Positions 1 through 9,903 of a stretch of 21,960 nucleotides of DNA are shown one piece after another. The stretch spans positions 8,872 through 30,831 of the forward strand of contig BLXT01006217.1 in the NCBI GenBank assembly GCA_019648995.1, given 5' to 3'. The stretch's first letter is position 1; every line of letters begins with the position of its first letter. The DNA comes from Plakobranchus ocellatus (Eukaryota > Mollusca > Gastropoda > Plakobranchidae). The position numbers and the translations under genes are program-made. The notes beneath the pieces were generated by a model that was not told the origin of the DNA, ran no database searches, and worked only from the letters and a program-made list of their open reading frames with translations.

Positions 1-1774
1 GGCAATTTTTTTCTAGAGACACATGTACATAGATTAACTCAATTTTGCCTTTTTAAAGGATAGAACTGAACTGAATCTATGTCTTGTTTGCTACTGAGAC
101 TCTTAACATAGAAGCATTGTCTTAAATGAGCATATGAAACTTATGCATTTTGTCAAATGAAACTCATTTGGGCTTGTTCAGCAATTGACGGATATTTTTC
201 AATTGACATGCATTTGTGTCAAGATTGTTCCCTATTTGGTGATCTCAGGCTTTTTTTTATCTTTGACGAGCTGTTTCAAATCTGCAGCAGAAGGTCTTGC
301 AGACTTTAGCTTAATGTCACTCATTACTGAGCCACGATTCCCACAAAACATGCATGCTTCAGCAAAGAACTGGCATCCAAACTTCTAAAGTAACAACAAA
401 AATGTGGTATATCTCAATTGTTAGACACACTGACAGTTGAAAAAATTCATTCTTTCTCTATGCAGCAGGAAAAAAAAGGAGTGCACTTTCTGTGCAGGAC
501 AAATACCTCCTGGTCAGGGAAATTCATGAGAGAGAGAGCTTTCTTTCTGTTTTATAGCCTTTTCATTATTTGACAATTATTTGACAATCTAAGCCTCTTT
601 GCATTTTGTCTTAGCAGGTCATAGACACAAAAAAAAACCTAGAAGATTCAGCAATTAACTCATTACATTCCATGCTAGTTTTGGACTGATTTGGCCTCTA
701 ATAAGGAGTGTGTCATAGCTTTGTATTGTAAGCATTGATACTCATCACATATATGGACAAAATTACAAAAGAAGCGCATTAAGAATCATACGCACTCAAC
801 AAGTTACTTTTTTGAAGATGGCAAGAAAGCCCTCAAAAGAATGTGACATCTTAAACTAACATGTGAGGAGCATAATATATAGACTGGTATCAAGGAGACA
901 GAGAATGAAGGTCAGAGCATCAGGCATCCCCATCATAAACACCAAAGACTAACCACAATTTCAAAGACGTCAAAGAAGATGAATAATTTGTCAGTTTTTT
1001 TTTTTTAGATGATGGTCGAATGAACAACAATATCACATACAACTTTTCCCACCGCATAGTGAGCCCAACCTGGACCTTGACCAAACATCTGGTGCAAATT
1101 ACACTCCACAACTGAGATGTTTTAGGAGAACTGTCAACACATGAACCACAACCTCAAAAATGAGACAAGTGTGAGAATATGGAGCATCCGCGTCAATATC
1201 AAAGGACCTTTATTTTGGAAATTTCACTGGCTATCGATGAGCTACTGTACTCAACTCAACATGCAATACAACACAAATTGAAGTGTCCGCAAAGCAAAAA
1301 AAAGCCTTTAAAAGACATGGACTGATGGAGTCAAAGAGATACATTATATTTTCTTACAATACCACTCTAAGACCTGATATTCCAACCTGTAGCAGATTAA
1401 AGTCTCTCTCTTCTTAGGATACTCCAAATTGTATTAGAAACAGGTAAAGGTAAAAAAAAAGAAAAGAAAAGAAAAGCACAAATGAAGCTGAAATTTAAAA
1501 AAACTGGCATCTTCCCGTCCAGCAATTTGTAAAATTGGAGTAATATTTTAGAAATATAAAGATCATTTTTAAAAGGAAATATTCTTTTTTCATGTGATCA
1601 CATACGTTAATATTGTTAATGGTAATCTATTATAGACAAATACTGTGTTAGAGAGCAAGAAAGGTAGGGAAGAGAGATCTTGCATTTTTAATGGAAATCT
1701 TGTTTAAAAAATATTTCAACATCCATAGAGAGTACAGAAGAAAAAAAGAAAAAAACCCTTTCACCTTACAAATA
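1..1774. other. 3' flank of TFG, no gene recognised
   Basis: AT-rich DNA downstream of the minus-strand TFG gene. Short open frames occur (for example about 920-1111 minus), but none shows domain-like composition or good splice borders. There are A-rich runs near 1450-1480 and 1737-1756. An AATAAA on the minus strand (TTTATT at 1209-1214) could be a distal polyadenylation signal, so part of this stretch may be alternative 3' UTR. Confidence 0.5.
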
Positions 1775-2142
1775 ATTCATATGAATGTCATTTTATTGTG
1801 TTCAATGCTCATTAAAGCCATTAAGCATATAGTACATATAGTTCATACCAGTTAAGAGAAACTGTCAAAAATGTTAATTGCACAAAACAGGCATGTTGAA
1901 ATACATGACCCTTCACAGTTCATGAATTGATGGAGCTAAGAATCCAAAACTGAGGCATTAATATCGCCATTATAAACATTATAACAATGTCAGTTCAATT
2001 CTCAGAATAAGTACTTTATGTTTCACTATAATGTTTTAAACACACATGTGGAAAACATTTTTATCATAATATATGAAGATAATGCACCTGTACTTATGTA
2101 TTTATATAGCACAGTGCAGAATTAAAACAAATAACGTCCAAA
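1775..2142 (-). other. Probable TFG 3' UTR with poly(A) signal
   Basis: This follows the TFG stop codon (2143-2145, minus strand). A minus-strand AATAAA (TTTATT at 1792-1797) lies about 350 nt past the stop and is followed by a T-rich stretch, so it is a reasonable polyadenylation signal. A second AATAAA at 1209-1214 would give a UTR of about 930 nt. Which one is used cannot be told from sequence alone. Confidence 0.5.
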
Positions 2143-2265
2143 TTACCCATAGAGCTCCTGCTGTGGGTACCCAGCAGTTGGACGAGGATAGCCAGCACCA
2201 AACCCACCACGGGAGTATGGATTGCTTGGTGATGGCGTTGCTCCTGGAGCTGTAAAATCTTGGGC
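2143..2265 (-). CDS. TFG last coding exon
   Basis: This starts after a strong acceptor (tttcctaccag, 2266-2276) in phase 0 and runs 40 codons to TAA at 2143-2145. The peptide begins AQDFTAPGATPSPSNPYSRG, continues GFGAGYPRPTAGYPQ and ends QELYG. The NPYSR...GYPRP pattern matches the NPYAR...GYTQPGPGY end of vertebrate TFG. The tail GYPQQELYG is specific to this sequence. Confidence 0.85.
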   Translation of the reverse strand, partial: AQDFTAPGATPSPSNPYSRGGFGAGYPRPTAGYPQQELYG

Positions 2266-5200
2266 CTGGTAGGAAACAAAAGATGAAAAAGGACAATGAC
2301 AAGATAATTGCCTCATAAAGCCTGGGCACAGTGCCAGAGATCGTTTTGCACCTATGAAAAGAAGAGTATTGCATGCAAATTGTTTAGGAAACAGTTGATG
2401 TAACTTGCCCTACCGTAATAAGCATTGAATAAATAAATGTAATATATGTGTAGCAGTCAGACAAAATGAGTCAAGTTTTGAGTCTACATCACGGAGATCT
2501 ACTCAAAATATAAAAGTAAAGGAGTAAACACTCCCAGTGCTTTATGCACAGCAAGTCTTTTGCATGTCTATAGAAAGTTCTCCACAAAGAGAGGTGAATG
2601 TTTTCTTCCCGCTAGTTAATGGTTTTTATTTGAAGTTAATCATGCAAAACCACAATTCAAATCATTTTGTCAGACCACCACACATATATTTCAAAAGTAA
2701 CAAGAAGCACATCATAAACAGTGGATAACATTTTTTTCTTTCCTTCCGTATCAATATTACATTTTTAGTCTTGCAGCAGGATTAAATCTAAGGGAACAGT
2801 ATTACCTTTCTCTTCTTTTTTTTTAAAATCTGCGCCTCATTTTACTTTGTTTTGAAGAAGTACCTTTTATGGAAAAAAAAAACTTCTGAGAAAGTATGAT
2901 TTTACAGCCACTAGGCATTTTTTTTTTAAACTTTCATGAAAATGTTTTGGTTTCATTGAGAGATAATTTGGATGATTTGTGTTGCATTTGATTTTACCTG
3001 AGGAGCCCTGCCAGGCATTGTTTGGCCATAAGGGTTGGGTCCGCCAGGCTGGCTGTATCCCATTGTCCCTTGTGGCATCCCAGGTTGACCTGGAGGGCCA
3101 GCAGCAGGTGGATAGCCTTGATTGTACTGGCCATACATGTCTTACAAAAAAAAACAAAAAAAACGAAAGATAAGATCACATCACAAGCTAGTTCTTTTCA
3201 AAGAAAAAAATTCAAATCAGAGTATCTGAAATGAAAACATTTTTGTGCACTTAGATTAAAAAAAAATTTTTTTTTGTTTTTCTTTTCATTCTTTCACAAG
3301 CTTTTTTTAAAACAGCTTCAATCGCTTATATTTTGGCATGGAGTTGACATATCTTTATCAATTTGTCACCATTTCAAAGCCTTGAGAATGCAAATTTGGG
3401 CTAAATCAAGGATTTTTTTAAGAATGCTACTTGCAACTTATCTGGACTGGTCTCAAGGTATATGTAATAGAGCTCATTTTTAGCGGTACTTATGACATTG
3501 AGATCATGCACACAATTAACCAAATGAAATCCCCTTTTCAGGCTCTGTATAGCCTAAAAATACTTTATAAAAAACAGTTGGTGGCTCCATAACTTTTTAA
3601 TCAATGGGAAAAATTTTCTTAAAAGCTCTGACATTCAGTGCATAAAACTTTGAAAACAGGAATAACTCAAATTACAGCCCCCCCGCAGCCGTTACTTCGG
3701 CTCACTTGACATGCAGAATAAACTCTTACTGGGATCATACGGTTGAGACGTATGAGGCATGGCTTGTTGCTGATGTTGCTGCAGATGTGGTGGCTGTTGC
3801 TGCTGTTGCTGTTGTTGCTGAGGAGGCATCTGCTGCCCAGGAGGAGGGGCAGCCCCATATCCTGGCTGGCCTGCATAGGGCTGAGTCATCTGCCCAGGGT
3901 AGGGCTGAGGCTGCTGTTGTTGCTGTTGTAGGTGCTGCTGAGGATGTTGCTGAGGCACCTGCTGAGGTTGATGTGAAGGTGAGGGCTGATGCTATTGCTG
4001 GTGACCATCTTGCTGTTGAGAGGCAGAGCCAGGTCAAAACTGCAGAAGAAATGGAAAAAATATTTGATTCAGAGCCATGATTTAAATTGCAGCATAAAAA
4101 AAATAAAAATTTAGATCATATATTACAGACTAATTTGTATAGTACAAATGATAAAACTTTATCTCTTAGTTGCATATCACTTTTTTTCATAAAATAAATA
4201 CAGGATGTTAAAAAAAAGTCATCAAACATGAAAAAAAAAAAAGCATAAAAAATAGGAAAGAGAAGAGGTAGCTTTGAACTTCGTGATAAACCTAGACTCA
4301 CTTTCAAGAATAAAGTGATAAAGAAATAGATAAACCTAGACTCACTCTCAAGAATAGAGTGATAAAGAAATAAAATTATGGTAAAAATGCAAGTTCCTTA
4401 AATTGTATTTAATTGCCACACACCTATAGCAGCATTAGCAATTTTAAAAAAATTGTTAAAGACCAGAAAAAAAGCAATATATTGTAACAAGAACCCTTTT
4501 TCTGAAAAACAGATACACTTGAGATGATTTCTATCATTTGAGGCCCAAATTCTCCCACTGACACCTCTTGAAAAGCTCAACAGTGGTTGATACAATTAAA
4601 TAACTTTAGGGAATAATCCCAAAAAAATGCAGTCAACCAGAGGCAAACTTTTCAGAGCAAAGGCTGTGTCAGTGGCCCTGCTGTAGCATTTAAAAGTAAG
4701 AGGGAGTCTCTAAGATTGCACAAGATTTTTTTTAATAGCTAAGTACTTGTTTTATATTTAAATGCAGACATTCATCAGGGTCAGATCTGAAAGGGGGGGT
4801 CCAGGGGTTCAGGAACCCCTCCCCTGCAAAAGTTATGTAAACAAAAAGATCATCAACTTAAGGTTTGCCCCACTGTCAACCCCCACCCCTAACAGGGACG
4901 TTGCTCCCTGTACCCCGATAAGGACTTTAAAAAATAAAACCTATGGGACCCTTCACTTCTGAACTTCTTGATCCAGCCCTGCTCATCCTCAATGCACAAT
5001 CTTTTTTTTAAATTGTACTTTTTAACAGGTTGGGAATTAAGTTTGTAAAAAATGGCCTTAGAAATATCTGCATATGCCTAGAAAGCATGTAACCATGGGA
5101 AAAGAGTGCATATTTTTTAATGACACTGATCAATTAAGTTTCATGTCAAGCACAAATATTTTTGCTTTTACTAAAGTAGACTCATTTTTTTTTTTAAACT

Positions 5201-5380
5201 GCTGCAAAGAACGGTATAAAATGAAGCACTAGTTTATTCATTTTAAACACTTTTTGCTGCAAAAAAAAAAAAAAAAAAAGATGTATCAGCCCACCTGCTG
5301 TGCGGCCTGGGCTTGCTCTGCCTGAACTTGATTGCTAGATGATGATCCGATGCTTGACAAACTGTCTGGAGTGGAGCTAA
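2143..5380 (-). CDS. TFG (Trk-fused gene protein), C-terminal half, four exons, 5' end not found
   Basis: Joined exons in transcript order are 5295-5380, 3730-3991 (upstream edge uncertain), 2998-3140 and 2143-2265. TFG is a cytosolic scaffold that oligomerises at ER exit sites and helps COPII carriers reach the ERGIC; this is family knowledge. The sequence shows the vertebrate TFG hallmarks: a TPDSLSSIGSSSS linker (human has TPDSIASSSS), a long Gln/Pro/Gly/Tyr low-complexity region with YPGQM, YAGQPGYG and MYGQYNQGYPP repeats, and a C-terminus SNPYSRGGFGAGYPRP like the human PNPYAR...GQGY...GYR end. Exon phases fit: 0 after exon 1, 1 after exon 2, 0 after exon 3. The visible part encodes about 200 residues, close to the matching half of human TFG. 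The N-terminal PB1 domain and coiled coil are absent from the part seen. In-frame stops near 3992 and 4034 are odd. Another prion-like Q/P/Y protein is possible but fits less well. Confidence 0.85.
2998..3140 (-). CDS. TFG exon c (MYGQYNQGYPP region)
   Basis: This 143-nt exon follows the acceptor ttttttgtaag (3141-3142) and ends at CAG|gtaaaa (2996-2997). With the one base carried over it completes an Asn codon, then 47 codons starting MYGQYNQGYPPAAGPPGQPG and ending GPNPYGQTMPGRAPQ. It is rich in Gly, Pro, Gln and Tyr, like the disordered C-terminal half of TFG. It ends in phase 0, which matches the last exon. Confidence 0.85.
3730..3991 (-). CDS. TFG exon b, Gln/Pro-rich low-complexity exon
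   Basis: Reading from 3991 the frame gives HQPSPSHQPQQVPQQHPQQ, then a Q6 run, YPGQMTQPYAGQPGYG, a Q9 run of mixed CAG/CAA codons, and ends SQPYDP plus one base before the donor CCCA|gtaaga (3728-3729). The upstream edge is unclear. The strongest acceptor (ttcttctgcag, exon from 4039) and another (ctctcaacag, exon from 4012) both put TAG at 3992-3994 in frame, and the first also TGA at 4034-4036. An acceptor at tag|CATCAG (exon from 3991) or at cctcag|CAGGTG (exon from 3961) keeps the frame open in the right phase. The Gln-rich reading continues upstream of the TAG, so a CAG-to-TAG change or base error is also possible. Confidence 0.75.
4285..4372. repeat. 44-bp tandem duplication in TFG intron
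   Basis: Two head-to-tail copies of 44 bp (4285-4328 and 4329-4372), each starting GATAAACCTAGACTCACT and ending GATAAAGAAATA. They differ at only two positions, so the duplication looks recent. It lies in the intron between exons a and b. Confidence 0.9.
4776..4985. repeat. GC-rich dispersed repeat / MITE-like element in TFG intron
   Basis: A block of about 210 bp differs sharply from its AT-rich surroundings: a G7 run, CCAGGGGTTC, several C-runs and CCCCACCCC. Its left edge CAGGGTCAGATCTGAA and the reverse complement of its right edge, CAGGGCTGGATCAAGAA, are similar, giving imperfect terminal inverted repeats. A perfect hairpin AGGGGTTC-AG-GAACCCCT lies at 4803-4820. No clear target duplication was seen. 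The family cannot be named from one copy. Confidence 0.5.
5295..5380 (-). CDS. TFG exon a (TPDS / Ser-rich linker)
   Basis: This 86-nt exon starts with two bases completing a split codon, then 28 codons: SSTPDSLSSIGSSSSNQVQ followed by AEQAQAAQQ. The TPDS-x-x-S-rich stretch matches the linker after the coiled coil of animal TFG. The acceptor is gagcag at 5381-5386 and the donor is CAG|gtgggc at 5293-5294. It ends in phase 0. The preceding exon, which should encode PB1 and coiled coil, was not located. Confidence 0.8.
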
Positions 5381-6420
5381 CTGCTCATTTGATATATAGA
5401 AAAACATAATGAAAGGGTAACTAGAGGCTCCAACACAACACTCCTCTTGATACATTTTCATGTCATAGAATGACAAAATATGTACATGATGAGCAGTATG
5501 TAATCAGTACACAGCTTGCTATGATGAGAGAGGTGATCATTTTAATCTCCAGTATGGTCTAACCAATTTAAAACTGCTTTTCTATGTCAATCTAACATCG
5601 ACTGGGTGGCTAGGATTCTTAGGACTTGGCAAAAGTAAAGATAGTGAGGAAAGCAAGTTAGAACTACCTTACAATGTCAAACACCAAGATAATATAGGAC
5701 TCAAGTATTGTATGCTCAACACTTACCCTTAGTAGTAACACCACTTTACTCTCCCTTACAGGGATTGTAAGTTCAGCTGTGGTTCCTATTTATGATTTTC
5801 TAATGCTTTGATATTATTTTTTTTAAAAATCAATAAATAAATAAAAATGAAAAAGTATAAATTTTCCATTTTTTTTAACAGTTTCAATCTTTTAAGAATT
5901 GAAATTAGAAAATATTAATGAAAAAAAAATGACCATTTTTCTAGAAGTAATCATTTATTTACATTTGCAAACAAGTCCTTATGATTAAAGATCCATGCAA
6001 AATGATTTGAAAGGATGAATAAAAATACTGACATTATAAGACTCTTAGGCTGCACTTGGCATTATTTTTTAATATATAGGTTCATTCATAATTTCTGCTT
6101 AGATTTTGTCATTGCACACAATTTCAAGCTAGAATAAAAATATGATAATAATTTCACAACAGTGATGAGAATTTAATCTAAAAAACACAAAACTTTCCCA
6201 TTTTTAGAATTATGTATCAAAGACATTTTGCCTTTTCCATTTTAGGAAGGTTGATCAAAGAAAATTTTTTAAAGATAAGGTTCTTACAACTATGAATAAT
6301 TTGTAATAAAAACTAAAAATGTGAACATTGCAGGTCTGTCTCAGTAAGTTCCTCTTATCCGTCAATCTTAAATCAGCTTATATTACGGTATTATTTAATT
6401 TGGGGTCATAACTAACCTTC

Positions 6421-6640
6421 CCTCTCTCACTGTTTCTCTCTCCTCTCTTTTATCTCATAGTCTGTCAAGCTTATTTTTGAGCATTTCTCTCATTCTGCCT
6501 CTATCTCTCTTTCTCCCCCTCTTTTATTTATTAGTCAAATTAATTCATACTGTGTGTTTGATCTCCTATCACTCCTTCTACCCTCTCACCTTGCCCCTCT
6601 CTCTCTCTCTCCCTCTATCTCTCTCATTATCTCTTTCCCT
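6421..6640. repeat. CT-rich simple repeat tract
   Basis: Interrupted (CT)n and TCTC runs, for example CTCTCTCTCTCTCTCC near 6598-6612, with blocks of CCCTC and TATCTC. It is low-complexity DNA and any open frame across it (Leu/Ser-rich) is a by-product. Confidence 0.85.
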
Positions 6641-7877
6641 AAACCCAGCATGCGATGCCTTCATTTCGTCAGAAAATTGGTGTGATTATGACCTTAACTC
6701 TTTAACCAATTATTTTTTAACTCAAAACACCACAAAACACAGGATTGTCTAGCAGAGGTAGGACATCTACACAAAGGTTATTTCCAGTTATATTGACTTT
6801 TCGTTTTTAGTTAGTATCGCATTCATTTATAAGTTATGTGTTCATGTAAGATGAGAGCGTTTTTGACTGTATAAGCGGTTGGCTTGAGAAACACTCTGAG
6901 CGTTTTTGACTGGTTAAAGAATTAAGTAAGATTTACCACTATTTTTAAGTAATGATTGCTCAAGATTAGCCTCTTTTAGTACCCATTTGTTGGACTTTTT
7001 TCAGTCAATGATATCCTTATCATTCTTCTGATAAACCACATCTCTTCTGCTTCTGGTTTTTTCTGTGTTTCCTTGTTTCAATTGTTGTCCAACATTTACA
7101 ACTATCCAAAAGTACTGACCACACATGTTTTCATTACCCTAATTTGGTTTTCTACTTATGATTCTGTTTGCCAAGATTAGTTTCATTTTTTGGAATGTAT
7201 CTTTGGTCATAGCTATACTTTTACTTATTTCACTTGTGCATCTACCTTTTGAATTTTGTAACTTGTTTGTTACGTTTTGCCAAAACTTAAATTCAAAACT
7301 GTGAAAATCACATAGCTAGACTTTAAAAGACCAGTCTATCATTTGATGCAACTGGAAATCTTGTGACAAAATTTGGATTTTCTCAAAACCTCTTACTTTT
7401 TATATGATCTGTAATAAATCATTAATTTTCGATGGTACATGTAGCTTCAAGCTTGTAGTGAATGGCTTAGTGCTTTGTAGTTATAGATCTAGTTGAGCAC
7501 TGCCTGTGACAATGAGTTCTTTTAAAATAGATTGAAGAGTAGAAATCACTCTAAGTCTTGTTAAAAATTGAACAAAAGGTTCATTAACTTGAATGTGGAA
7601 CAGTTTTAGAACAGCAATTTTTACTACAGGTATTTAGATCTACAGGCTCTCAAACACAGCTGTTATCTCTCAGAGGTCTGTGCAAGCTCTCCCAAATGAT
7701 ATCACAACCCTTCTTATAAACCCACTGGCCACATATTCTAGATAATACTCATGTATGCTTATTAAACAATAGAATTGAAAATCATACATTCTAGAATTTC
7801 TAGAACAAGAACAAAAAAATAGATAAGTCATCTTGTAAACAAAATTCTCGTACACCTTCCAGACTTTCCGGAAATCA

Positions 7878-7926
7878 CTAGATCTAGATCTAGATCCATT
7901 CTGAGTCTAGATCTAATCTAGATCAG
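7878..7926. repeat. CTAGAT/AGATCT palindromic cluster
   Basis: CTAGATCTAGATCTAGATCC at 7878-7897 and TCTAGATCTAATCTAGATC at about 7906-7924 form a dense cluster of a 6-bp unit. The unit includes the palindromes AGATCT and CTAG, so it can fold on itself. No function is visible. Confidence 0.8.
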
Positions 7927-8190
7927 TCATATACTGTCATCAATATTCAAATGAATATTTGAAAAAATATCCTAAATCCATTAAAAACACTCAATTATAC
8001 CAAGTCCATCTGGTCTCTCTACCCAACCTGGCTAGACAGACTCTAAGTCTGTTCTCCTTCATTTTTCGAACCCAGAAATAAATTATGTCAGTTATATTTA
8101 GGCCTTCAGACAGAAATTTACATTGACGCTTCTTGATTCTGCCATAGGTAAAATTGCACTTTCACACCACTATCTTCTCATGAATTGGAG

Positions 8191-9903
8191 ATGAATAAAA
8201 TTGCTGAAGATATATATTTTATTATGGACAAAGAGTGTTACCGGGACATGAAAACGAAAGTAAGACATAGGCCCACACTGGAGGCAGCAGTTCACGTGTC
8301 CAACAATAAATGTTTTTCAAATAGCGTAGACCCACACTAAAAGCGACGCGACATGTCATGGCTAACTTGACAGACTGATGTCGCAGTTAGCGTAGACCCA
8401 CACTAAAAGCGACGCGACATGTCATGGCTAACTTGACAGACTGATGTCGCAGTTACTGTGCGCTACCCACCGACAAGTTAGCCTGATAATTTGCGTAACA
8501 AGACTGGCCTCGTGGTTCGCGCGGCAACGGTCAGTAGAATTATGCGTGGTCACGTAATGGCACCCCCCTTTCCCTTATCCGACAGAGCCAATTGAGTAAT
8601 CCCTGGCTGCAAAACCTCTCACGTGTCGGTGTCGTAGCCAACATAGTGTGCGCTGTTAGTAAAAAAATTATAGCGTTTCCAAACATGTTGGTTGCTGCAC
8701 CGTTGGAAGCCCAAACTGCTGCTTCCAGTGTGCGCTGTCACACTCTCTTTCGCGACATCAGTCCATCATGTTAGCCATGACAAGTCGCGTCGCCTCCAGT
8801 GTGGGTCTACGCTAAGGCAAGCTAAACATATTACAGCACATCACATTGAGCAATAACAATGCTGACACAGCACAATGTAACATGGACAGGTGCAGGTGAT
8901 AAAAAAAGAGATACACTTCATTTAAAAAAATACTTTAAAATTCCAGCAGAGGTAAAACAGTGCATAAGATAACTCTACACTAAGGCACCATAGTCCATAA
9001 CCAAAAAAAAAAAAAAAAAAAAATTAAAATTAAANNATTAAAACTCATTAGATTTGGAAAAAGAAGAAAAATCTAAAGTAAAACTAAAGTAAAAACTCAA
9101 ACCAAACCAAAAAAAAAAAAAAAACATAATATAAAAACTATAAATTTTGACCAGAAAAGCCCTCTTTGTGCCTTGGAAAGAGGATAGATTGATATACATG
9201 TCTGATTGATTGAAACAATTTACATCAATAATCAGTGTCATGACAAGGACCGGTATACAACTGTTAATGCTGAATTGAGGTCAAGTCAAAGTAAAAAATT
9301 AGCTAAGTTGCACATAGCAAATCGAATTCAAGTGAAAGTGTTACTCGAAATTGCTAAGTCTTCTTCTTCAACCTTCACAATTAAAAGGACTTGATGATCT
9401 TGCTGTGAACATGACAGAGACATGACTGTGCATTTGCTCACAGCGTCCTACTGTAGCACAGCAATAAGATGGAGCTTGGTTGCCGGGATGGTGCTGGTTC
9501 AAAGTGCAGACATTTAAAAAAGAACAACAACAAATAACCTGCCCCCCAAAAAAGCACAATTTCTTATCTGATTACATTGGGTTTTTTTAATTTATTCTTA
9601 TTGTTTTGTATGTACAAGTGTGTGTGTGATTGGTGAGTCCTGTGCAATGTTTTAGCAGTGAAGATTTATGCACAAAATTATTGCATTATGTACTTAAAGG
9701 AAACGAATATGACCTCTGGTTAAGCATTTTAAAAACTTCTTATCTTTTTTTTTTTTAAAGATGAGCTGCTTAAATCTCTTTCATCACAAACCACCACTCT
9801 TAACCGAGAGGAAAATCACATTGTGCAGGGCTGGGTGACTTGCAAAAACAAGGCGAGAGCTGCTGATGCCAACAGTTCAAGGAGAACTAAGAGGCAAAAG
9901 TAA
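8191..9903 (+). CDS. Possible small unrecognised gene, three phase-compatible exons
   Basis: Candidate exons are 8191-8259, 9236-9290 and 9761-9903. The first opens ATG with peptide MNKIAEDIYFIMDKECYRDM then KTK, and ends at a good donor AAA|gtaaga. The second follows catcaataatcag, encodes CHDKDRYTTVNAELRSSQ plus one base and ends at AAA|gtaaaa. The third follows a long T-run acceptor (tttttttttaaag), completes an Asn codon and reads ELLKSLSSQTTTLNREENHI then VQGWVTCKNKARAADANSS and RRTKRQK before TAA at 9901-9903. Phases match (0, then 1), giving 88 residues with a heptad-like middle and a basic, NLS-like tail. AATAAA follows at 10240-10245. I do not recognise the family. Weak points: the exons are short, the second acceptor has a poor pyrimidine tract and lies at the edge of a segment repeated near 10100, and the splice sites were chosen by eye. 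More 5' exons are possible. Confidence 0.3.
8271..8814. mobile_element. Non-autonomous DNA transposon (MITE-like) with duplicated terminal inverted repeat
   Basis: The left end TAGCGTAGACCCACACT (from 8322) reads as the inverse of the right end AGTGTGGGTCTACGCTA (to 8814). About 63 bp of inverted repeat can be aligned (8322-8384 against 8751-8814), including GTCATGGCTAAC and CTGATGTCGC. The left arm is present twice in tandem (8322-8387 and 8388-8453, 66 bp each). A further related arm GCCCACACTGGAGGCAGCAG at 8271 pairs with the inverse of 8702-8735. A TA dinucleotide flanks both ends of GCGTAGACC...GGTCTACGC, which would fit a TA target duplication, but this is not proven. No transposase is visible; the inside is GC-rich compared with its flanks. 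Superfamily is not assigned. Confidence 0.75.
9001..9120. other. Poly-A tracts and 2-N ambiguity
   Basis: A run of about 20 A (9003-9023) is followed by two undetermined bases (N at 9035-9036) and another A run ending near 9124. The Ns suggest assembly or sequencing difficulty here. Confidence 0.9.
9194..9248 (+). repeat. Dispersed repeat copy 1 (second copy 10097-10146)
   Basis: The segment ATACATGTCTGATTGATTGA...CAATTTACATCAATAATCAGTGTCATGACAAGG recurs, with a 4-bp gap and a few changes, at 10097-10146 in the same orientation. It covers the proposed second acceptor and first codons of the small gene at 8191-9903, so that exon may be repeat-derived. Confidence 0.75.

Larger units (their letters stand above)
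5381..8190. other. Intergenic or TFG upstream intron, no gene recognised
   Basis: AT-rich sequence in which neither strand shows a recognisable exon. The PB1 and coiled-coil exons expected upstream of TFG exon a were looked for on the minus strand and not found. The stretch contains a CT-rich tract, a 15-bp direct repeat GAGCGTTTTTGACTG (6855-6869 and 6898-6912), a CTAGAT cluster and a perfect 7-bp-stem hairpin ACAGACT-CTA-AGTCTGT (8036-8052). Confidence 0.5.

Noticed and set aside
920..1111. Minus-strand open frame downstream of TFG
   Set aside because: No domain, no splice borders and a poly-Lys run from an A/T tract; it looks like chance.
3735..4037. Ala/Thr/Ser-rich open frame on the minus strand in another frame of the same exon
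   Set aside because: It is open across the whole exon only because CAG repeats become AGC/GCA. It does not continue into the neighbouring exons in phase and does not resemble TFG.
3706..4080. Long Ala/Val-rich open frame on the plus strand across the Gln-rich TFG exon
   Set aside because: It is the antisense of CAG/CAA repeats, which read as GCT/GTT (Ala/Val) on the other strand. It has no splice or start context of its own.
5257..5279. Strong acceptor-like T19-GCAG on the minus strand just after TFG exon a
   Set aside because: It lies only about 37 nt from the donor at 5294, too short for a normal intron, and no useful frame follows.
6477..6752. Leu/Ser-rich open frame in the CT tract
   Set aside because: It is produced by the simple repeat. 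The tail CDAFISSENWCDY looks protein-like but has no splice support.
8592..8774. Open frame inside the transposon (plus strand)
   Set aside because: It is short, has no ATG start, runs into the inverted repeat and shows no transposase motif.
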